47,712 bases of DNA from Pseudoxanthomonas japonensis (lineage in GTDB: Bacteria > Pseudomonadota > Gammaproteobacteria > Xanthomonadales > Xanthomonadaceae). The notes under the pieces were generated by a model that was not told where the DNA came from, did no database searches, and saw only the letters and a program-made list of their open reading frames with translations. This document shows positions 25,949-34,238 of this stretch, one piece after another (positions within the stretch are counted from its first letter, which is position 1; every line of letters starts with the position of its first letter). The stretch covers positions 1 to 47,712 of the forward strand of contig NZ_PDWW01000031.1 in the NCBI RefSeq assembly GCF_010093445.1, given 5' to 3'. The position numbers were made by a program, and so were the translations under genes.

Positions 25949-27040
25949 TCATTCGGCTGCGGCCGATGGGTAGTGCACGCCTGCCAGCGTCTCGCTGACG
26001 TTCCACAGGCGTGATGCGGCTTCGGTATCGGTCGCAGCCTCGGGAACACGGGCATGACCCAGCTCGCCACGTGCTTCCAGCAGGCCGGTCGGCCCGTAGT
26101 AGCGTCCGCCCTGCGCGTCCGGCGCCGTCGCGGCGTACAGCGTCGGCAACGCACCTTGTTCTGCCGTCTGGAAGAAACGCCACAGCACCGTGCTGCGGCC
26201 CTGCGACGGCAGCAGGTTGGTGCGCGACAGGCCCGGGTGGCTTGCGATGCTGGCGATGCCCCAGCCCTGTGCGTCGCTGCGCCGCTGCAGCTCCTGCGCG
26301 AACATCAGGCATGCCAGCTTCGATTGCCGATAGGCCTGCGCCGTATCCCATTCGTGTTCGAACTGCAGGTCGTCGAAGTGGATTGTGCCTCGTCGCGCCG
26401 CGATGCTGGAGAGGGTGACGACACGCGGAGCATCCGACTTGCGCAGCAGAGGCAACAGATCGGCCGTCAATGCGAAGTGGCCAAGATAGTTGGTCGCGAA
26501 CTGCATCTCGAACCCGTCGGGCGTGGTGTCGCGCTGCGGCGGCTCCATGATGCCGGCGTTGTTGATCAGGCCATCCAGCCGTGGCAACGACAGGGCGAGG
26601 CGGCTTCCCAGTGCGTGCACCGACGCCAGGTCGCCGAGGTCGAGTGCTTCGAAGCGCACGTTGGCGCCGGGCGCAGCCTGGCGGATGCTGGCGACCGCTT
26701 CTTCACCGCGCTGCGGATTGCGTGCGGCAATGATGACTTCCGCACCGGCGGCGGCCAGCGCCTTGGCGCTTTCGAAGCCGATGCCGCTCGTACCGCCGGT
26801 TACCACGAAGATGCGTCCGGCCTGGGGAGGCATGTCGGCGGTGCTCCAGTCAGGCTTGGGTGCTGGCTGGGCGGTCCTGCCACTGGCCGAGCACGCGGAC
26901 ATCAGCAGCGCGAAGGCGAACATGAGCATGACGGACCATCCGGAAAGCCCGCGGAACGAACCGCGACCAGTCGATGGCGACGGAGCGGTTCGCGAAGGCG
27001 CCGCTAGCGAAGGAACATGGGAAACACGCCGGTTGATCAC
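25949..27040 (-). CDS. Short-chain dehydrogenase/reductase with lipoprotein-like signal (copy B)
   Basis: A 363-residue SDR paralogous to 23307-24359. Its N-terminus has a basic region, a hydrophobic stretch 'SVMLMFAFALLMSACS' and a plausible lipobox (LMSA-C), so it may be a lipoprotein outside the cytoplasm. The SDR core is intact: 'VVTGGTSGIGF', 'AARNPQRG', 'LINNAGIM', 'VTLSSIA' and 'YRQSKLA'. GTG 27040 is chosen: GAGGTG lies six bases upstream, and the residues from there (VINRRVS) align with the start of copy A (MIHQRTA). It heads the minus-strand unit with the copy B transporter. Ser at +1 after Cys suggests outer-membrane sorting if lipidated. Confidence 0.88.
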   Translation of the reverse strand: MINRRVSHVPSLAAPSRTAPSPSTGRGSFRGLSGWSVMLMFAFALLMSACSASGRTAQPAPKPDWSTADMPPQAGRIFVVTGGTSGIGFESAKALAAAGAEVIIAARNPQRGEEAVASIRQAAPGANVRFEALDLGDLASVHALGSRLALSLPRLDGLINNAGIMEPPQRDTTPDGFEMQFATNYLGHFALTADLLPLLRKSDAPRVVTLSSIAARRGTIHFDDLQFEHEWDTAQAYRQSKLACLMFAQELQRRSDAQGWGIASIASHPGLSRTNLLPSQGRSTVLWRFFQTAEQGALPTLYAATAPDAQGGRYYGPTGLLEARGELGHARVPEAATDTEAASRLWNVSETLAGVHYPSAAAE

Positions 27041-27575
27041 GATCGGCACCTCGAGGGAAAGCGTTGGGGGAGTGGCCTGCGAACCTCGGCAGGCGATGCA
27101 GCGTGGCGCGCAGACTTTAAGAAGCGTTTAAGCCTTGCTGCGGTCGTCGAAGATCTTCCACCCGATCCGGATGTCTGCCGGCACGGGCAACTGCGCAGTT
27201 GGGCAGCGAGCGGTGCGGACGAGGAACAAGCCTTGCCGAGCTTCGACGGATAACCGAGGAGTGCGATATCCAGAAAAAAGAAGCCGCCGCGTACTTCGTC
27301 GATGGCGAACTACGCGTTCATGCGCGCGCATGGATGTCGCTGGGACAAGGTTGGCTGCGGTGGGGCCAACTGAACGAGCGATCACGCAATAGCCAGCTAC
27401 GAAACGCCGGTAGGGCGAGATCGAAAAGCCGTGGCGGCGATAGGTTGATTACAGGGCGGAGGCGGATTTGCTCGCGCAAATCGAAGCTGGCGTCCGCCGC
27501 GGGACCTCAAGAACGCCTGAACCTGGTCGCGCCAGGCGTCATTCGTCGCCAGCTCCAGGCGTAACGGGCTTGTCT
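27041..27575. other. Gap of ~535 bp without a recognisable gene
   Basis: No convincing gene is seen. Short ORFs exist on both strands (27199-27564 plus, 27128-27385 minus), but their translations are Arg-rich, lack motifs, and do not follow the codon pattern of neighbours. The first ~100 bases should hold the promoter of the copy B dehydrogenase; TTTAAG occurs twice in direct repeat (near 27115-27131), which on the minus strand is CTTAAA, and may be part of it. The rest may be decayed coding DNA. Confidence 0.5.
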
Positions 27576-28523
27576 TTACGTTGCGGAGGTAACTATGTAG
27601 CGAGTATCCGTATCACCGTGCCAGGCGTCGGCAATCGAATGAAGTGGCACGCTGTTGAAGGGTGTATCGAAGCCGGCAGCGGACGCCGCAGCGAGCAGTT
27701 CGGCCGCGCCTGCCATGAAATCGCTCACCGACACGCTGCCGATCCCGCTTCCAATCAGCTCCAGGCCGCTGCTTCGCAGCATGTCGCCGCGAAGCGGGAC
27801 CTCGTCACCGGCTGACGTACCGATCTGCACGTAGCGCATGCGGGGCTCACCGGTACGGGCGGCACGGTTGTGGGTCGCCGCTTTCAGCACACGAACAGCC
27901 GGTTCACCCCAAACGAAGTCGAGCACCACATCGACGCCCTTTTCGAACTGCGCTCGCAACGCGGCTTCGGCGCCATTATCCAAGGGAATCCGGACGTCTG
28001 CGTCCACACGCTCAAGCTTGGCTGCATCGCGGCCCACGGCAATGACCGTGCTGGCGCCAAGGTGACGCGCGATCTGCACGGCCATGCCGCCGGCCGAGCC
28101 TGTCGCTCCGAGCACCATGACCTTCTCGCCGGACTGCAATCCTGCGCGCCGCGTAAGCGCGATCCAGGAGGCGAGCCCCGCTGTGGCAATGGCAGCCGCC
28201 AGATTGTCCGGAAGCGCCTCCGGCACCGGCACCATCATCTCGCTGGCAACGAGCGACTTCTCTGCCAGAGAGCCAAAGGGCGATGCGGGAAACAGGAAGT
28301 ACACCCGGCGTCCAGTTCCGTCGATGCCTACCCCGTCAATGCCTGGGACAAAGCCGGCATTCTCTCCACTCGTGTAGTGCTTGCCAGCGGCCAGCAGCCT
28401 GACGATAGGACTGATGGCGGCAGCCCTTACCGCGACGACCTCGCGACCTTCGCCGGCCTCCGGATCCCTGAATTCCTGGAATGATGGCGAGGTTCCGAAC
28501 GTGGTGACTACAGCTGCTTTCAT
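27576..28523 (-). CDS. Zinc-free medium-chain dehydrogenase / quinone oxidoreductase-like
   Basis: A 315-residue cytoplasmic MDR-superfamily oxidoreductase. A GroES-like N-terminal domain (~1-120) is followed by a Rossmann domain with 'VMVLGATGSAGGMAVQIARHLGA' (NADPH site) and 'VDVVLDFVWGEPAV'. The zinc-ligand set of classical alcohol dehydrogenases is absent, pointing to the NADPH:quinone oxidoreductase branch. It probably reduces quinones or unsaturated carbonyls. ATG 28523 gives the standard 'MKAAVV' start; the ORF continues upstream to 28601 but that part overlaps the control region. It diverges from an AraC-type regulator, which probably controls it. Confidence 0.88.
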   Translation of the reverse strand: MKAAVVTTFGTSPSFQEFRDPEAGEGREVVAVRAAAISPIVRLLAAGKHYTSGENAGFVPGIDGVGIDGTGRRVYFLFPASPFGSLAEKSLVASEMMVPVPEALPDNLAAAIATAGLASWIALTRRAGLQSGEKVMVLGATGSAGGMAVQIARHLGASTVIAVGRDAAKLERVDADVRIPLDNGAEAALRAQFEKGVDVVLDFVWGEPAVRVLKAATHNRAARTGEPRMRYVQIGTSAGDEVPLRGDMLRSSGLELIGSGIGSVSVSDFMAGAAELLAAASAAGFDTPFNSVPLHSIADAWHGDTDTRYIVTSAT

Positions 28524-28550
28524 GGGGCGTTGCTCCGGGTACATGGCGGG

Positions 28551-28568
28551 GATCTCTTCAAGGAGATC
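28551..28568. promoter_or_regulatory. Dyad between quinone reductase and AraC regulator
   Basis: GATCTC (28551-28556) and GAGATC (28563-28568) form a perfect 6-bp dyad with centre TTCAAG, itself almost symmetric. It lies in the 129-bp divergent gap, about 30 bases upstream of the reductase start, and is a candidate operator for the adjacent regulator. Confidence 0.4.
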
Positions 28569-28652
28569 GTTCGTGCGTGCAATGTAGACGGCCATGAGCA
28601 CCGCAACTATGCTTCATCGGCGCTCGTTTGTTCGCAATCGTCCGAGTAAGGC

Positions 28653-29573
28653 ATGGACCCCCTGTCTGAAGTGCTTTCGCTTCTGAAGCCCCGGAGTTAC
28701 ATCACTGCAGGATTTGACGCCGGTGGCACGTGGGCCATCGCGCTGGATGACTTGGCGGGGCGCATAAAGTGCTACGCCGTCATCGAAGGGGCGTGCTGGC
28801 TGTCGATGCAGGACATCGAAGCCCCGGTAGAACTCGTGGCCGGCGACTGTTTCGTGTTGCCCAGCGGCCGGCACGCGGTGCTGGGGAGTGCCCCAGGGGT
28901 TGCGGCGAAGCGTGCCACGGAAGTGCTCGACGCCAATCGCGGCGGCCAGACCGTCACCTACAACGGTGGTGGCGATGTCTTCCTGGTGGGAAGTCGCTTT
29001 GAAGTGAACGGCCGTCATTCGGAGGCTTTGCTACGCACGCTGCCACCTCTTATCCAGGTGAAGACCTCGGATGATCGCGCCAGGTTGCGCTGGTCGATCG
29101 AACTCATGATGGAAGAGTTGCGCGCGGCATTGCCCGGCTCCTCGCTGATCGCGCAACAGCTTGCGCACATGATGCTGACACAGGCGTTGAGGCTGTACCT
29201 GTCGGAGCCATCGCCTCGCCACATGGGCTGGCTCGCCGCCCTGTCCGACCCCCAGCTGAGCGCGGCATTGGGAGCGATGCACGATAGCCCCTCACTTCAA
29301 TGGACGGTCAACGCTCTGGCGGAACGCTCGAACCTGTCGAGGTCAACGTTTTCGGCGAGATTCCGGGCGACGACCGGAGAAACCCCCATCGCTTATCTGA
29401 CGCGCTGGAGGATGATGCTGGCCGGGGAGCGCCTTCTCCAGGGCAGAGACACGCTATCGCGGATCGCACTATCGCTGGGCTATGAGTCGGAGCACGCATT
29501 CAACACCGCATTCAAGCGGGTGATGGGCGTATCGCCGGGGCGCTACGCCCAAGCCGAGCGAGGACGGCTGTAA
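28653..29573 (+). CDS. AraC-family transcriptional regulator (cupin sensor)
   Basis: A 306-residue regulator. The N-terminal cupin-type sensor (~10-185) matches AraC-family 'cupin_6' members: 'AGFDAGGTWAIAL', 'YAVIEGACWLSM', 'LVAGDCFVLPSGRHAVLG'. The C-terminal double HTH (~205-305) has 'WTVNALAERSNLSRSTFSARFRATTGETPIAYLTRWRM' and 'LSRIALSLGYESEHAFNTAFKRVMGVSPGRY', all conserved. Members usually sit beside an oxidoreductase gene that they control; here the divergent quinone reductase at 27576-28523 fits. After the stop, ~180 bases to the next gene hold nothing recognisable. Confidence 0.93.
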   Translation: MDPLSEVLSLLKPRSYITAGFDAGGTWAIALDDLAGRIKCYAVIEGACWLSMQDIEAPVELVAGDCFVLPSGRHAVLGSAPGVAAKRATEVLDANRGGQTVTYNGGGDVFLVGSRFEVNGRHSEALLRTLPPLIQVKTSDDRARLRWSIELMMEELRAALPGSSLIAQQLAHMMLTQALRLYLSEPSPRHMGWLAALSDPQLSAALGAMHDSPSLQWTVNALAERSNLSRSTFSARFRATTGETPIAYLTRWRMMLAGERLLQGRDTLSRIALSLGYESEHAFNTAFKRVMGVSPGRYAQAERGRL

Positions 29574-29755
29574 GGGCTATCAGTCCGCGGGGGGATGCAC
29601 TTCCGTACCAGGCGGATCTTGCCGTCCCCGCTGAAAGTTCTCGCAAGTCGATGCTGGCTTTCGGTGCGTCTCGTCCGATCGCGGACTGGCCCATGGATAA
29701 ACTTCGATGCCTTGTGGCGGTCCGGATTGCGCGATACAACGCAACGGTCGGTCCG

Positions 29756-30253
29756 TTAGTGCAAAGGAATTCGCCGGAAGATGTCGTCGTATGGCACCAG
29801 GTCGAGAAACGCGGTGACCTCCGCGGCACGAAGATTCTCCATCCGGAAGATCCACACATAGCTGTTCCGGTACGGCTGGCCATCGGCAGCGGTGGCGGCG
29901 CCGTCCCAATGGACGACGACGTGATCGTCCTCGGCCCAGATGTGCTTCACCGTCGGTCGCATGGGCGACGAGAGCCGTGCGGCGAAGGGAGTGACCGCCT
30001 TGGCCACGAACGCGTCGCGTCCTTCGTAACGGCCGGCCATCGGACTGGTGCCCTTGATCGTCCACACCATGTCGGGCGCCAGCACGTCATCGAAGAAGGT
30101 CGCTCCGCCTGCGGCCCAGCGTGCGAATGCCTGTGCAATGAATTGGCGATTGTGCTCGGCCGTCGGTTGTTCCGGGTGGGCTTGCGCGCGACCGCTGGCC
30201 AGTATGGCGAGTGTCGAGAGTGCCAGTGCGAAGAAATTCGTTCGTGCCATCAT
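29756..30253 (-). CDS. Exported SnoaL-like protein
   Basis: A 165-residue protein with a Sec signal (1-25, AQA-HPE) and a SnoaL/ketosteroid-isomerase-like cone fold: 'RQFIAQAFARWAAGG', 'FDDVLAPDMVWTIKG', 'YEGRDAFVAKAV', 'AEDDHVVVHWDGAA', 'YVWIFRMENLRAAEVTAFLD'. Family members isomerise or hydrate small ring compounds or just bind ligands. The AGGAG eight bases before ATG 30253 sets the start. It is the last gene of the LysR-linked minus-strand operon, 60 bases after the second SnoaL-like gene. Presence of export signals on both isomerase-like proteins is notable. Confidence 0.85.
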   Translation of the reverse strand: MMARTNFFALALSTLAILASGRAQAHPEQPTAEHNRQFIAQAFARWAAGGATFFDDVLAPDMVWTIKGTSPMAGRYEGRDAFVAKAVTPFAARLSSPMRPTVKHIWAEDDHVVVHWDGAATAADGQPYRNSYVWIFRMENLRAAEVTAFLDLVPYDDIFRRIPLH

Positions 30254-30313
30254 GGTGTTTGCTCCTGGGTGTCCTACGGTGGTGGACCGGTCAGCCCGCT
30301 TGTCGACGGGCGA

Positions 30314-30904
30314 TCACTTGTCGGAATGGGGAACAATCGTGTCGATCTCCTCGCGCGACACGATCCGGACAGAGGTGTGCTCTCGGACGATCTTCCAGCC
30401 GCCCGGTGTGCACTCCCAGACCAGCGAGGTCCGTGCCCGATTGCCGATGATCTCGCCCGCGGAGGTTTCCAGGCGCGCCGCGAACTCGAGGGTGGAGGCG
30501 GACAACGTTCCGCCGTCGATGACGTCCGGGCCGTCCAGGACGCTGTGCCTGGCTTCTCTCAGCGTGGTGAAGGGTTCCGTCCAGATCGAGGCCCACTCGT
30601 CGGCGCTGCGGGCGACCCGGTGCTGGGGGTCGAAAGTGTCGTAGAGCCTGACGTCGTCGGAGTTCCAGTGATACAGATGGCCAAGCCGCTGGCGGAAATC
30701 GAAGGGCGGATCGCCGCGATGCTTCTCCCATCCGACGAGGATCCATTCGCGGTGCAATTCGCCAGGACTTGCTGGGCCACGGGTAGCGCAGGTCGCGGGT
30801 CGTTCTCCGGTCGTGGCTGAGGCCACGACAGAAAGGCTGGCGAGACAGGCGAACAGCAGGAGTGCGGTGCAGGTGGAGCGCACAGCATAGTGTCGACTAT
30901 TCAT
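30314..30904 (-). CDS. Exported SnoaL/NTF2-like protein
   Basis: A 196-residue protein with a Sec signal (about 1-30, VVASA-TTG) and an NTF2-like domain, seen as 'DPPFDFRQRLGHLYHWNSDDVRLYDTFDPQHRVARSADEW', 'FAARLETSAGEIIGNRARTSLVWECTPGGWKIVREHTS'. AGGAGA seven bases upstream fixes ATG 30904. Active-site residues cannot be assigned. It lies between the DUF1097 gene and the other SnoaL-like gene with 60-65-bp gaps and no terminators, consistent with one operon. Confidence 0.82.
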   Translation of the reverse strand: MNSRHYAVRSTCTALLLFACLASLSVVASATTGERPATCATRGPASPGELHREWILVGWEKHRGDPPFDFRQRLGHLYHWNSDDVRLYDTFDPQHRVARSADEWASIWTEPFTTLREARHSVLDGPDVIDGGTLSASTLEFAARLETSAGEIIGNRARTSLVWECTPGGWKIVREHTSVRIVSREEIDTIVPHSDK

Positions 30905-30969
30905 TTCGATGTCTCCTTGAACATGGATTTCAGGTTGTTCATCGGGAAGGGTGAGGCTCTGCAGCGGGC

Positions 30970-31473
30970 TCAATGGGCTGCCCGTGCCGGCGTACGCAAC
31001 AGGCGCGAGGCCAGCGTGTGGGATACCAGGCCGGCCGTGGTGCCGACGGTGCCCGCGCCGAACAGCTTTCCGACGCTCTCGAGCGAGGGCTCCAGATGCG
31101 CGGCGAACCACGCCACCAGGCCAAGGAAGTAGCCCAGCAGGTTGCTCATCACCGGCAGGCCGCGCAACGACACCACCAGGATCGCCACGCAGAAGACGAT
31201 GATGGGCAGTGCCACGGCGGGCGTTGTCGCGCCCGACAGCGCCTGCAGGCCCAGTGTGGCCATCAGGCCAAGCACCAGGCCCGCGCCGACGCAGGCGAGG
31301 TTCTCGATCGCGGCGCGCAAGGTCAGGCCGCGCGTGTAGAACGCGATCCAGCCGATGAACATCGCCCACACCGGCAGGGCCAGCGACAGGCTGATGGCGG
31401 CCGCGCCTGCGGCCGTCACTGCTGCGATCAGGGTTGTCAGCACATAGGTATTCCGCGACATCGTCGTGTTCAT
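30970..31473 (-). CDS. DUF1097-family membrane protein
   Basis: A 167-residue inner-membrane protein with five or six helices (the last about 125-150). The patterns 'LSLALPVWAMFIGWIAFYTRGL', 'ENLACVGAGLVLGLMATLGLQAL' and 'PVMSNLLGYFLGLVAWFAAH' match DUF1097 proteins, whose function is unknown; some relatives are near transporters or hydrolases. GGAG seven bases upstream supports ATG 31473 over longer starts that would overlap the preceding gene. It lies inside the LysR-linked operon. Confidence 0.8.
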   Translation of the reverse strand: MNTTMSRNTYVLTTLIAAVTAAGAAAISLSLALPVWAMFIGWIAFYTRGLTLRAAIENLACVGAGLVLGLMATLGLQALSGATTPAVALPIIVFCVAILVVSLRGLPVMSNLLGYFLGLVAWFAAHLEPSLESVGKLFGAGTVGTTAGLVSHTLASRLLRTPARAAH

Positions 31474-31547
31474 GCTTTGCTCCGGAATGGATGGGGAGGT
31501 GGGGCGGGCGTCGGCAACGACGGTGTCGTCGCCGATCGCGGCTCGGG

Positions 31548-32447
31548 TCATTCGTGGCGTTGTGGCCTGAGCAGGCTCTCCAGGCCCAGGTTGCGGTACA
31601 TCTCGCGGCGCACGTGGTCGCCGACCGCATTCACCGCTTCGGCACCGTCCTGCGACGGATCGACATGCACGCGGAACGGGCGTTCTCCGTGCGGCAAGCC
31701 GACCACGCGGACGATGGCGGCTGCCACATCGGCGACATCCGCATCCGCCGGTTCCAATGACTTCAGGCCCTCCAGGATCCGGTCGGGCAGGCCGGCGTAC
31801 GGACCAGACTCGTATTCCGCCGCCCGCGCCGCGTCCGCGGGCTTTCCCGAATGCGCGAAGTGGTTGGTGCCGGACGTGTAGGCCCCGGGCAGCACGATGG
31901 ACGTCTCGATGCCCCAGCGCGACAACTCGGTGGAATAGGAGACCGCGACCGAATCCATCGCGGCCTTGGCGGCGAAGTACGGCGCGAGGTACGGCGGCGT
32001 TCCGCCGCGCGTGCTGCTGGAACCGACCCAGACCAGCAGGCCGTTGCGCTGCTGGCGCAGGTGCGGCAACACGGCGCGGTTCACGCGTTGCGTGCCGACA
32101 ACGTTGACGTCGTACTGTTCGATGAACTGCTCGGCTGTGAACGCTTCGGTCGGGCCGAACACCATGTGCCCGGCGTTGTGCACGACCACGTCGATGCGGG
32201 AGGCTTCGCGCAGGATGTGCGCGATGGCGTGCTGCGCCGATGCGTCCGACAGCACGTCCAGCTCCACCGTGCGCAGGTCCACGCCGTGCTCGTTGGCGTA
32301 ACGCGTGGCGTCTTCCACCTGCGGCGCATTGCGGCCCTGCGTGTCGCGCATGCTGGCGTACACCGTGTGGCCCGCATCGGCGAGGCGGCGCGCGGTCAGC
32401 GCGCCGAAACCGGACGATGCGCCCGTGACCAGGATGATCTTCTTCAT
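31548..32447 (-). CDS. Short-chain dehydrogenase/reductase
   Basis: A 299-residue cytoplasmic SDR: 'ILVTGASSGFGALTARRLADAGHTV' (TGxxxGxG cofactor site), 'ELDVLSD', 'VVHNAGHMVFG', catalytic Ser in 'WVGSSSTRGG' and 'YFAAKAAMD' (YxxxK). The 'ASMRDTQGRN' after the second strand, with an Arg, fits NADP preference. Classical type, substrate unknown. It is the second gene of the LysR-linked operon, 28 bases after the first SDR. Confidence 0.92.
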   Translation of the reverse strand: MKKIILVTGASSGFGALTARRLADAGHTVYASMRDTQGRNAPQVEDATRYANEHGVDLRTVELDVLSDASAQHAIAHILREASRIDVVVHNAGHMVFGPTEAFTAEQFIEQYDVNVVGTQRVNRAVLPHLRQQRNGLLVWVGSSSTRGGTPPYLAPYFAAKAAMDSVAVSYSTELSRWGIETSIVLPGAYTSGTNHFAHSGKPADAARAAEYESGPYAGLPDRILEGLKSLEPADADVADVAAAIVRVVGLPHGERPFRVHVDPSQDGAEAVNAVGDHVRREMYRNLGLESLLRPQRHE

Positions 32448-32475
32448 GTCGATGTCTCCAACGGGATGAGGGGGC

Positions 32476-33216
32476 TCAGACCATGCCGCCGTTGGCGCGC
32501 ACGACCTGGCCGTTGATCCAGCCGCCGTCGGGGCCGGCGAGGAACGACACGGCCGCGGCGATGTCGGCTGGCGTACCGAGGCGTTCGAGCGGATTCATCT
32601 TCGCCATGCGCTCGATCAGGTCGGGCGACTTGCCATCCAGGAACAGGTCGGTGGCCGTCGGCCCCGGTGCGATGGCATTGACAGTGATCGAACGGCCGCG
32701 CAGTTCCTTCGACAGGATCGCGGTCAGGGTCTCCACCGCCGCCTTGGTCGCGGCATACACGCCGTAGCTCTCCAGCTTCAGGCCGACCACGCTGGTGGAC
32801 AGGTTGACGATGCGGCCACCGTCTCGCAGCCGGCGCGACGCCTGGCGAAGCGTGTTGAACGTACCCTTGAGGTTGATGGCGACCTGGCGGTCGAACAGCG
32901 CGTCGTCGCTGTCGGCCAACGTTGCCAGCTTCATGATGCCGGCGTTGTTGACCAGCACGTCCACACCGCCGAAGCGCGCTTCGGCCGCGTCGAACAGGCG
33001 CTGCACGGCGTCCGGGTCGGCGATGTCGGCCTGCAGGGCCACGGCGTCGCCGCCGCTGGCGGCGATGCGTTCGACGATGGCGTCGGCATCCTGCCGACGG
33101 CCGGCATAGTTGATGACCACAGCGTGGCCGTCGCGGGCCAGGCGTTCGGCGATGGCGGCGCCGATGCCGCGGGAGCTGCCGGTGACGATGGCGACCGGAC
33201 GGGAGGGTTCGTTCAT
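32476..33216 (-). CDS. Short-chain dehydrogenase/reductase (FabG-like)
   Basis: A 246-residue SDR of classical size: 'AIVTGSSRGIGAAIAERLARDGHAVVINYAG', 'DIADPDAV', 'VLVNNAGIMK', catalytic 'VNLSTSV' and 'YAATKAAVE', and the C-terminal 'GWINGQVVRANGG'. This branch includes 3-oxoacyl-ACP reductase-like and glucose-dehydrogenase-like enzymes; its place in a LysR-controlled operon points to a catabolic or detoxification role, not fatty acid synthesis. GGAGA before ATG 33216 sets the start. It is the first gene after the divergent control region. Confidence 0.92.
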   Translation of the reverse strand: MNEPSRPVAIVTGSSRGIGAAIAERLARDGHAVVINYAGRRQDADAIVERIAASGGDAVALQADIADPDAVQRLFDAAEARFGGVDVLVNNAGIMKLATLADSDDALFDRQVAINLKGTFNTLRQASRRLRDGGRIVNLSTSVVGLKLESYGVYAATKAAVETLTAILSKELRGRSITVNAIAPGPTATDLFLDGKSPDLIERMAKMNPLERLGTPADIAAAVSFLAGPDGGWINGQVVRANGGMV

Positions 33217-33245
33217 GGGGGGTCTCCACTTCGCGCCGTATTGGC

Positions 33246-33312
33246 GTGGTACCACCTTATTGGCGTTCTACTTCCGGATAATCAGGCACAATCCGGCATC
33301 ACCATTCGGAAG
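33246..33312. promoter_or_regulatory. Divergent LysR-type operator region
   Basis: The 104-bp gap between the first SDR and the LysR gene holds several symmetric signals. GTGGTACCAC (33246-33255) is a perfect palindrome, flanked by TATTGGCGT direct repeats (33239-33247 and 33259-33267) spaced 20 bp. CTTCCGGAT (33271-33279) and ATTCGGAAG (33304-33312) form an imperfect dyad, and CGGATAAT recurs at 33274 and 33315, the second touching the LysR start. This density fits a LysR regulator that represses itself and activates the operon. Confidence 0.6.
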
Positions 33313-33320
33313 TTCGGATA

Positions 33321-34214
33321 ATGGATCGTTTCGATGCGATGAAGGTGTTCGCGCGGATCGTCGAACGTCGCAGCTTCACGCGCGCCGCCGACGATCTGGC
33401 GTTGCCGCGGGCCACGGTCACCGATGCCATCAAGGCGCTGGAGGCCCGGCTTGGCGTGCGGCTGCTGCAACGCACGACCCGGACGGTGACGCCGACGCTG
33501 GAGGGGGAGGCCTTCTATGGTCGCTGCCTGCGCCTGATCGCCGACGTCGAGGATGCCGAGAGCGCGTTCCGCGATGCGCGGCCGCACGGGCCGCTGCGCA
33601 TCGACGTGCACGGCACGCTGGCGCGTCATCTTCTGTTTCCCCGGCTGCCGGATTTTCTGGAGCGCTATCCGGAGATCGAACTCGACGTCGGCGAAGGCGA
33701 CCGGTATGTCGACCTGGTACGCGAGGGCGTGGACTGTGCCGTGCGCGTGGGTGAACTGCGCGACAGCGATCTCATCGCGCGGCGGCTGACGCAACTGCCG
33801 GAAGCGACGGCAGCGTCGCCGGCCTACTGCGAGCGTCTGGGCACGCCGGACACCATCGAATCACTGGAGGCGGGTGGCCACGTCATGGTCGGCTTCAAGT
33901 CGTCTTCGCTGGGCGGACTGCTGCCGCTGGAGTTCCAGCGGCATGGGCGGATCGAACTCGTGACCCTGCCGACGCGGGTGCGCGTGAGCGGCGCCGACTC
34001 CTACGTGGGTGCCGCGTTCGCGGGGTTCGGCATCATCCAGGCGCCGCGCTACCGGCTGGATGCCTATTTCTCCGAAGGCCGGCTGCTTCCGCTGCTCGAG
34101 GCTTGTCCGCCGCTTCCCAGTCCGGTGTCGATCGTGTATCCGCGTACCCGGCTGCCATCGCCCCGGCTTCGGGCCTTCATCGGCTGGGCACAGGAACTGT
34201 TCCTCCCGGCATGA
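33321..34214 (+). CDS. LysR-family transcriptional regulator
   Basis: A 297-residue regulator: winged HTH (~1-60) with 'MKVFARIVERRSFTRAADDLALPRATVTDAIKALEARLGVRLLQRTTRTVTPT', then a periplasmic-binding-like effector domain (~88-295) with 'GPLRIDVHGTLARHLLFPRLPDFLERYPEIEL' and 'GVDCAVRVGEL'. This matches the branch often found beside SDR or glutathione-linked genes. It diverges from the SDR-SDR-DUF1097-SnoaL-SnoaL operon and presumably controls it. The start codon ATG 33321 overlaps one copy of the CGGATAAT repeat, fitting autoregulation. Confidence 0.95.
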   Translation: MDRFDAMKVFARIVERRSFTRAADDLALPRATVTDAIKALEARLGVRLLQRTTRTVTPTLEGEAFYGRCLRLIADVEDAESAFRDARPHGPLRIDVHGTLARHLLFPRLPDFLERYPEIELDVGEGDRYVDLVREGVDCAVRVGELRDSDLIARRLTQLPEATAASPAYCERLGTPDTIESLEAGGHVMVGFKSSSLGGLLPLEFQRHGRIELVTLPTRVRVSGADSYVGAAFAGFGIIQAPRYRLDAYFSEGRLLPLLEACPPLPSPVSIVYPRTRLPSPRLRAFIGWAQELFLPA

Positions 34215-34238
34215 TGCGCCGGGATGCCGTGCGTCCCG

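Noticed and set aside
27128..27564. Small ORFs on both strands in the 27 kb gap
   Set aside because: Arg-rich, no motifs, no ribosome site and mutually overlapping.
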